DNA from: Cepaea nemoralis
Taxonomy: Eukaryota > Mollusca > Gastropoda > Stylommatophora > Helicidae
Length of the DNA: 64,000 bases
Reading direction: 5' to 3'
Assembly: GCA_014155875.1 (NCBI GenBank)
Contig: JACEFZ010021391.1
Span: 149,001 to 213,000, forward strand
Part shown: piece by piece, positions 28,201-34,950 of the stretch
Layout: the number at the start of each line of letters is the position of its first letter
Position numbering within the stretch: the first letter of the stretch is position 1
Translations under genes and position numbers: made by a program
Notes under the pieces: model-generated
Seen by the model: the letters and a program-made list of their open reading frames with translations, nothing else
The model's database searches: none
Told to the model about the DNA's origin: nothing

Positions 28201-31200
28201 ATCACAATTTTGATTATTGACCTTACACAGTAGGTGAATGGAAAAATTCACACATTGGTGGCTGTGTTGGGCTGAGTGTAATATTACACAGTGCACTCAG
28301 ACATTGCTTACTGGGTCTGTCGGACAACGGGACAAAAGGTCGGCGATTGTATTCATTCTGCCGGGAATATGGCGAACTTCAAAACTGAAATTCTGAAGCT
28401 TTAAGGACCAGCGAGCAATCATGTTATTTGATGGTACTGTGGAATTGATATACCTTAATGGACTGTTGTCAGTTTCGATGATAAAGTGACGTCCTAGAAG
28501 ATATTTGGACAGCTTTGTTACACTTTCTACTAAGGCCAATGCCTCCAATTGCGGAATGGACCAGGCCCGCTCTCGGGGTCTTAGTTTTCTTGATAGAAAA
28601 CAGACGGGATGCAAGATGTCGTTGTATTCCTGCAAAAGGACTGCACCGATCGCAATGGAGCTAGCATCTGTTCTCAATCTGAAAGGTAAACGAATGTTGG
28701 GCAATTTAAGGATGAGATTAGGTGTATTCTTATCAGAAAAATGTGCCAAAACTTTATCAAATGCATTTCGTAGGCATTCATCGTTTACAACTTTTTCGGG
28801 TTTATTCTTGGTTAGTAAATTAGAAAAAACCTCAGTTAGCTCTGAAAAATCAGGAATAAAGTTTCTGTAATAATTAATAAGTCCCAATAAACTGCGGACT
28901 TGTTTCTTATTTGTTGGAAGTGACAGTTTTAGAATTTTCGAGACAATTTTGTTGTCTGTCATGACAAAGCCATTGGATATTCTGTACCCCAAAAATGATA
29001 TCTCTTGGTAAGCCATGCTCACCTTTGAAGGCTTCACTGTCAGTCCGTGCTGTCTGATACGTTCTAGTGTCTGTTCCAGTATCTTTATATGTTCCGTCAT
29101 TGTCTCTGTATGGACACAGATGTCGTCAATATAGGAAACTATATTAGGGAATGTCAGATAGGAGGAGTCGTGTCATGCGTACAAATGTGGCTGGGGCATT
29201 GACTAGCCCAAATGGAAGTTTGCACCATTCGTATAGTCCCCAAGGCGTGGCGAAAGCTGTTAGATGTCTGCTGTCTTCATGTACAGCAATCTGCCAGTAA
29301 CCTTTAGCCATGTCAAGGGTCGTGAAGAACTTAGCGTCAGTCAGTTCTGTCAGAAGATCGTCCGTATTTGCCATTGGTTCAAGATCTAAAACAGTTATTT
29401 TGTTCAGTTTTCTGTAATCTATGCAAAGTCGTATTGTGTTGTCCTTTTTCCGTACAATGACCATGGGTGAAGAGAAGTCTGATAGGGATCGTCTGATGAT
29501 GTTGTTTTTTTCTAAGTTGATGATTTCCTGATGTAGTTGTTCCTTGTAATGTAATGGTATGGTGTATGGTCTGCATCTTATGGGTGTGTTTGATGTGAGT
29601 GTGATGTGATGCTGTACTAACTCTGTTTGTCCTGGGTTGTCTGAAAAGATGGTGTTGTACTCTTGTATCAACTGTTTGCAACTGTTTGTCTCTGCTTGAC
29701 TTAGGTTTGGATTGATCTTGATCTCCTTCAAGCAGTTTGTCGTGTCTAATGTAGGTGTTGGAATCTCGTCGCTAGAATCGTCATCTTCGTGATCTATTAT
29801 CACGGTGCAAGCTGTCGTATCGTCTTGTTCGTTGTCTCTGTTGTAAGTATGGTCTTAGCATATTGATGTGAAATATTTTGTGTTTGTCTTTTATTAGGAT
29901 TTCGTAGTCAACAGGAGAGATTTGTCTTGTCACTTTAAAGGGTCCCTGCCAAGAATCTGTCAGTAGCTGTCTGTCACTAGGTAGTAGTAGTAGTAGAACG
30001 TCCTGTCCAGCTGTCAATGTTATAGTCCTGTTACCTTTGTCTGCGTATTGTCTGTAAGTAGCACCAGATAGTTTTAGTGCACTTTTAGCAATTTCACATG
30101 ATTTCATTATCCTTTCACGCAATGATGTTACATACACAAATGATGATATGGGTTTCAATACTGGAGTGGACTCAGTTAACATTTGGTGATAAATTGTTAA
30201 TGGGCCGCGTGGTTTGGCACCATAGATGAGTTCAAAAGGAGAGAAACCGGTACTAGAATGTGGTACCTCGCGATAAGCAAAAAGGACAGCTGGTAAGTAT
30301 AGATCCCAGTTATTGGGGTGATCTTGAGTTACTTTGGCTAGCATGTGCTTCAGATCCCCATTAAGCTTTTCTATTATCCCGCTCGAGTGAGGATGATAGG
30401 GGCTATTGAAGACTTGCTTCACTCCTAACATTTTAGTGAAAGCTTGAGTGGATGCGGCGATAAATTGAGTGCCTCTATCAGACTGGATCGTATCTGGAAA
30501 CCCAATTCTGGAGAAAATATGGAAGAACACTTCCATGATATCGTTGGCAGTAATGTTCTTTAACGGAATCGCTTCTGGCCAGCGACTACATTGATCAATA
30601 ATTGTTAGTATATATTTATTCCCTCTAGTAGTTGTATGACTAAGAGGGCCCACAATGTCAACTGATAATTTCTCAAAAGGTCGACTGGCTAAGTCAGTGA
30701 CTTGTAACTTTGCCTGTGGGTGTTTACCTTTCTTTACCAGTTTCTGGCATGTATCACAACTTCTGCAATATGTTTTTATGTCATTACAGAATTTTGGCCA
30801 ATGAAACTGTGTCAATAGTCTTGACCTGGTTTTAACATATGCCATATGACCTGCAAAAGGAATATCGTGAGCAAGATGTAACGCTTGCTTGCGATACGTA
30901 ATTGGTAACACAGTTTGCTTTGTTGTAACGTCACCTTTGGTGTAGTACCTGGTGAGTATATCGTTGTATAAAGCAAAATGCCATTTAGCATTTTTCGTTA
31001 CTCTTGGCTTTTTGCCGATCAGGTCAAAATACTTTGACAGTGAAGGATCAGCTTTTTGAGCTGTTATGAATGTTTCCTTCATCGAGTCACTAGGTGGTAC
31101 TTCTGGGCTAAGCATTTGAATAGCCTCAGTTTGGTTACTATCATCTTGCACTCTAGCAGTAGCTCTTGTTACTGCGTTCACACACTCAATGACATCAGAT

Positions 31201-34200
31201 GATGATGGAATGATATCGTCAATGATGTGATGAGAACTTAGTGCTGCATTAGCTAACATACATTCAACTGGTGATATGACATTTTCAATGACATTTGGTG
31301 GTGATGTGTTATCATTAATACATAGTGATGTTATGTCATGGTTATGATGTTTGTCATTCACTTCCGGTAAATTTCCGATGATTATATCGCACACTGGGTT
31401 TGTAAGTGCTGCGACTTTTACTTTTCCGGTGAGGAATGGTGTTTCGATGTATGCCCAAGCTAATGGATATTTTTCAATATTGCCTGAAAATGTTCTACAT
31501 GTGATGTGTCTACCATGTGTAGTCTGTAGGTGTTATGAATGTTGTTTTCAGGCCAATAAGTGTACTCCCGGTGTCGCGAAGTACTGTAGCAGACTTGCCA
31601 TTAACGTACCCGTGATAGATGTCTAACTTGCCTTTTGAGTCTATTACTAAGTTACCTTCCTCATTAGCAATAGGGATGGCGTGCCCGCATGTTAAGATAC
31701 CATTTTCAAAGAAGGTATTACAGACAGTGCATGTGTTGGAACTAAATACGTCACAAGCCTGTGCTGCATGTACAGGATGTTTTTCTGTATTTTCGTCTTC
31801 TGACGCTGAACTATCGAACAAGGCGGCATTGGCTTTGTTGGTCATATGCCTGCCTTTACAATCCATGCGATGGTGACCGTAATGCCTTGCAGAGAAAACA
31901 TTTTACGTAGCTTTTGAACGATTTACGTTCTCTGTCTTGTCTGTTTACCATATTTTGCAAGTATGTTTGGTACCCTGGGTTTTTATCGCACATCTCGTTC
32001 AAATAATGAGACATTTTACAATGGACACAATGTCTGAACTTTTCAGAGGTAGGCCTGTTTGGTTTTTGCCTACTATAGTTTTTCTCATAGTTGGCAGCGG
32101 CTACCCAGTTACTGTCAGTAGCTTCAGTGGCAAAACACTTGTTTATTTGCCGTATAATAGGCCGACCCACGTCTTTCCATTTCTTCCACACATGTGCATT
32201 CATTCTCTTGCAAGAACTTAGAAAAAGATGTTGGGATAGAAGAAATAACCTTATCTCGAATAATGAGATCTTCTAATTTATCATAATTTTTGTTAATTTT
32301 GGCTGATGAAGTCCATTTGCTGAAAATGTCTCGGACTAAACAGAGGTAGTCAGAGAACGTTTGAGTTGACTTTGGACTCAGTTTACTGAATTGTTCTCTG
32401 TACCCTGCTTCATCTAGCATGAAATGTGCCATTATTTTAGATTTAATGTAATGGTACTCTTTTCTGAGGTCTTTGGGGATGGTTTCAATGACTTTCAAAG
32501 GTTCCCCAGAAAGACTTCTCATATATAAAATATTCCATTCCGAAAGTGGAACTTGGTAATGTTCCATTAAAGTCTCAAAATTTTGGGTAAAGGCTGCTAT
32601 GCAGTCACCCGAGGTATAGTTACGAACGATACCTTGGTACTTTTTATACTGGTTTTCTTTTTCCAGTCTTTCAGATTTCTTTGACTCTTTATTCATTGCA
32701 GTCTCAGTGTCCAGTTGTTTCATTTTCAACTGTAGTTCAAGTTCTTCTCTCTTACTCTGAGCTGCTATTTCTGCTTTCTTAAGTTCACTGTCTATCTCAG
32801 CTTGTTTGGCAGCATTTTCCATCTCTGCCTGTTTTAGGGCTCTTTCAGCTGCTCTTTCATCGCGTTCGGCAGCTTTTTCCTGAACAAGTAGGTATTCTGC
32901 GTATTTGTTCTCACTCCATTTTGTTAATTCATCACCGTGTAACTGTAATTTTATCCCCATATCAATGAAATCGAACAATGACGACATGATGGAGAAAATA
33001 CGTCAATGACAATCAACCACACAAAATATAATATAAATGGTTAGTAGAAAAACTACTTACAATTGATTTGACTATACGATGCGTGCCCACTAATGCATAC
33101 GTAAAGTTAAAGTAAAGAAAAAATATACTCAAGTGCCCTTGGATATGATGACGAATGGTTGGGCAATCGGGCTAGAAAAACTGTAAGGTCGTACTTCAGA
33201 ACCACTAATGACCTCTACGGCAGGGTTATGGATGGTACGCAAAAACCTGCTTTGTTTTGGAGAGAAATAAGTTAGCGTGTGTTTGTTGGTGTGTGCCTGT
33301 AAGTCACTAAGTGTTGATTTGGTTTGGATGGCGTTGAGTATAATTGTATGTCGTAAATTTGTCGTCAACAGTGTTTCTTTCAACAGAAGTTACACTCTTT
33401 CCAAAACTCTTTGCGTTCCACAAACTCAATACACAACAACAATCTATCTGTATTTGAACACTCAATAACATTGATGACACATCACTTACATCAAGATGAC
33501 ATTCAGTAAGGACAAAGACATCAAGTTTACAAGATGGCGACAAGGTCAAAATGGCTGGCAAAATCACAAGGTTGACAAGGTCAAACGGTGACAAGTTTTA
33601 CGAATTACAAATGTTTTACACGTTTACAGGATCAAACAATATGTACTGTACATTTACTAATGATATTAAACATATTTAGACAATGTAGTAATGGATCACA
33701 CTGAGACTTTTCCGATCACATGTACATCACTATAACCTTGACAAATTTTACAAGTACAAGAATTATAGTTTTAAATCACAAAGACGAACAACACACGTCT
33801 AAATATATTAGGTTCTTAAATAATGACGAGCAACCCACGTCCACACATGTCAGGATCTTATATTAGGCTCGTTGGCTAACACATGTGAGACAGTACAAGT
33901 ACAACGTGATTCGACATAAGACACAGCAACACAAGTTATATGGATTTATTACCACATTAAATACATAACAATCGTTACAGCAATGTACAACATATAACAA
34001 CTCACTACCACAATACAGCTCATAGGTCTGACGCTCACAATATCAGTCGTTCAGCTCACAACCACGGAGATTCACACAACGCCTTGCTCTCGACACACAC
34101 GTCCGTTCAGATGTCCAGTCCCAGATAGGTCTGAGATTAACACACACACTGCCCACTGCCTCAGGTGGGGTCACGTGGCTTTGCGTCGTCTGTCGTCAGC

Positions 34201-34855
34201 GCTGGTCGCGTGTCAGGTAAGAAACTTGCCAGCCGACAACTCTTGTCCGCCGGGTGCCGTAACGATGTCGCTGCTAGGCTCTGACAACAGGTTCTATAAA
34301 ACGCTCAATTAATGTTCTCAGCATATAAACAACATTTACTGTAGCCTTGCCTTCTACAAACCACATTATTCTTTTCCTATATATACTACTTTGTGATAAT
34401 TACATGGGATCATATTACTGTGATACCTGACAGCTGCTTAAAGTAAATGCCATCCCGTGGCCAGCACTGTTGTATAAATGTTTATTCAGTGCCTTAAAAG
34501 ACGTCACGGAGTAATCAACAAGAGTGATCAGTTCACGTCGTCTCCGCCTGTCATCCCACTTTCTAGCAGATTGGCTTGTACATTCTTCTCATATATATTC
34601 TTATAGTCCATGTCCTGTGACCTTGGCGATCATGTCTGCCCACAACGTTCAGTCTCTTGTCTTGTCAGTCTTTTCTGAAACTGATATCTTCTCTCTTGGT
34701 TTCCTCTTGTCTCTCCTTCCCCCTGACTTTCCCGTTGTGACGGTATACTCTAGCTGTCCCCTTCTCATGGCATCCCCAAAAATGTGGCTTGTTCTCTTCT
34801 GATGCGAGTAACAGGTATCTCTTTCTCGGTTAACTTCTTTCAAAACATCTTCATT

Positions 34856-34950
<95 letters not shown>

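Larger units (their letters stand above)
26480..34286 (-). mobile_element. Ty3/gypsy LTR retrotransposon, Gmr1-like, 7,807 bp
   Basis: Complete element on the minus strand. Two 439-bp LTRs (26480-26918, 33848-34286) look identical base for base and have TGTCAG...CTGACA ends. A 5-bp TSD 'acagg' lies at 26475-26479 and 34287-34291. A purine stretch 'ggggagaa' directly precedes the 3' LTR. Domain order on its own strand is gag, protease, integrase, reverse transcriptase, RNase H. Integrase before RT is typical of Ty1/copia and of the Gmr1-like branch of Ty3/gypsy, not of ordinary gypsy elements. The coding region is broken by five single-base shifts. About 1.4 kb between RNase H and the 3' LTR (26919-28296) has no recognised gene and no env. 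Confidence 0.95.

Noticed and set aside
26919..28296. env-like third gene in the Gmr1-like element
   Set aside because: Only short frames; no signal peptide, membrane anchor or Cys pattern.
29144..31394. Programmed ribosomal frameshifting between integrase and RT
   Set aside because: Five same-direction shifts, including ones inside the zinc knuckle and next to the RT active site, are not where programmed shifts occur.
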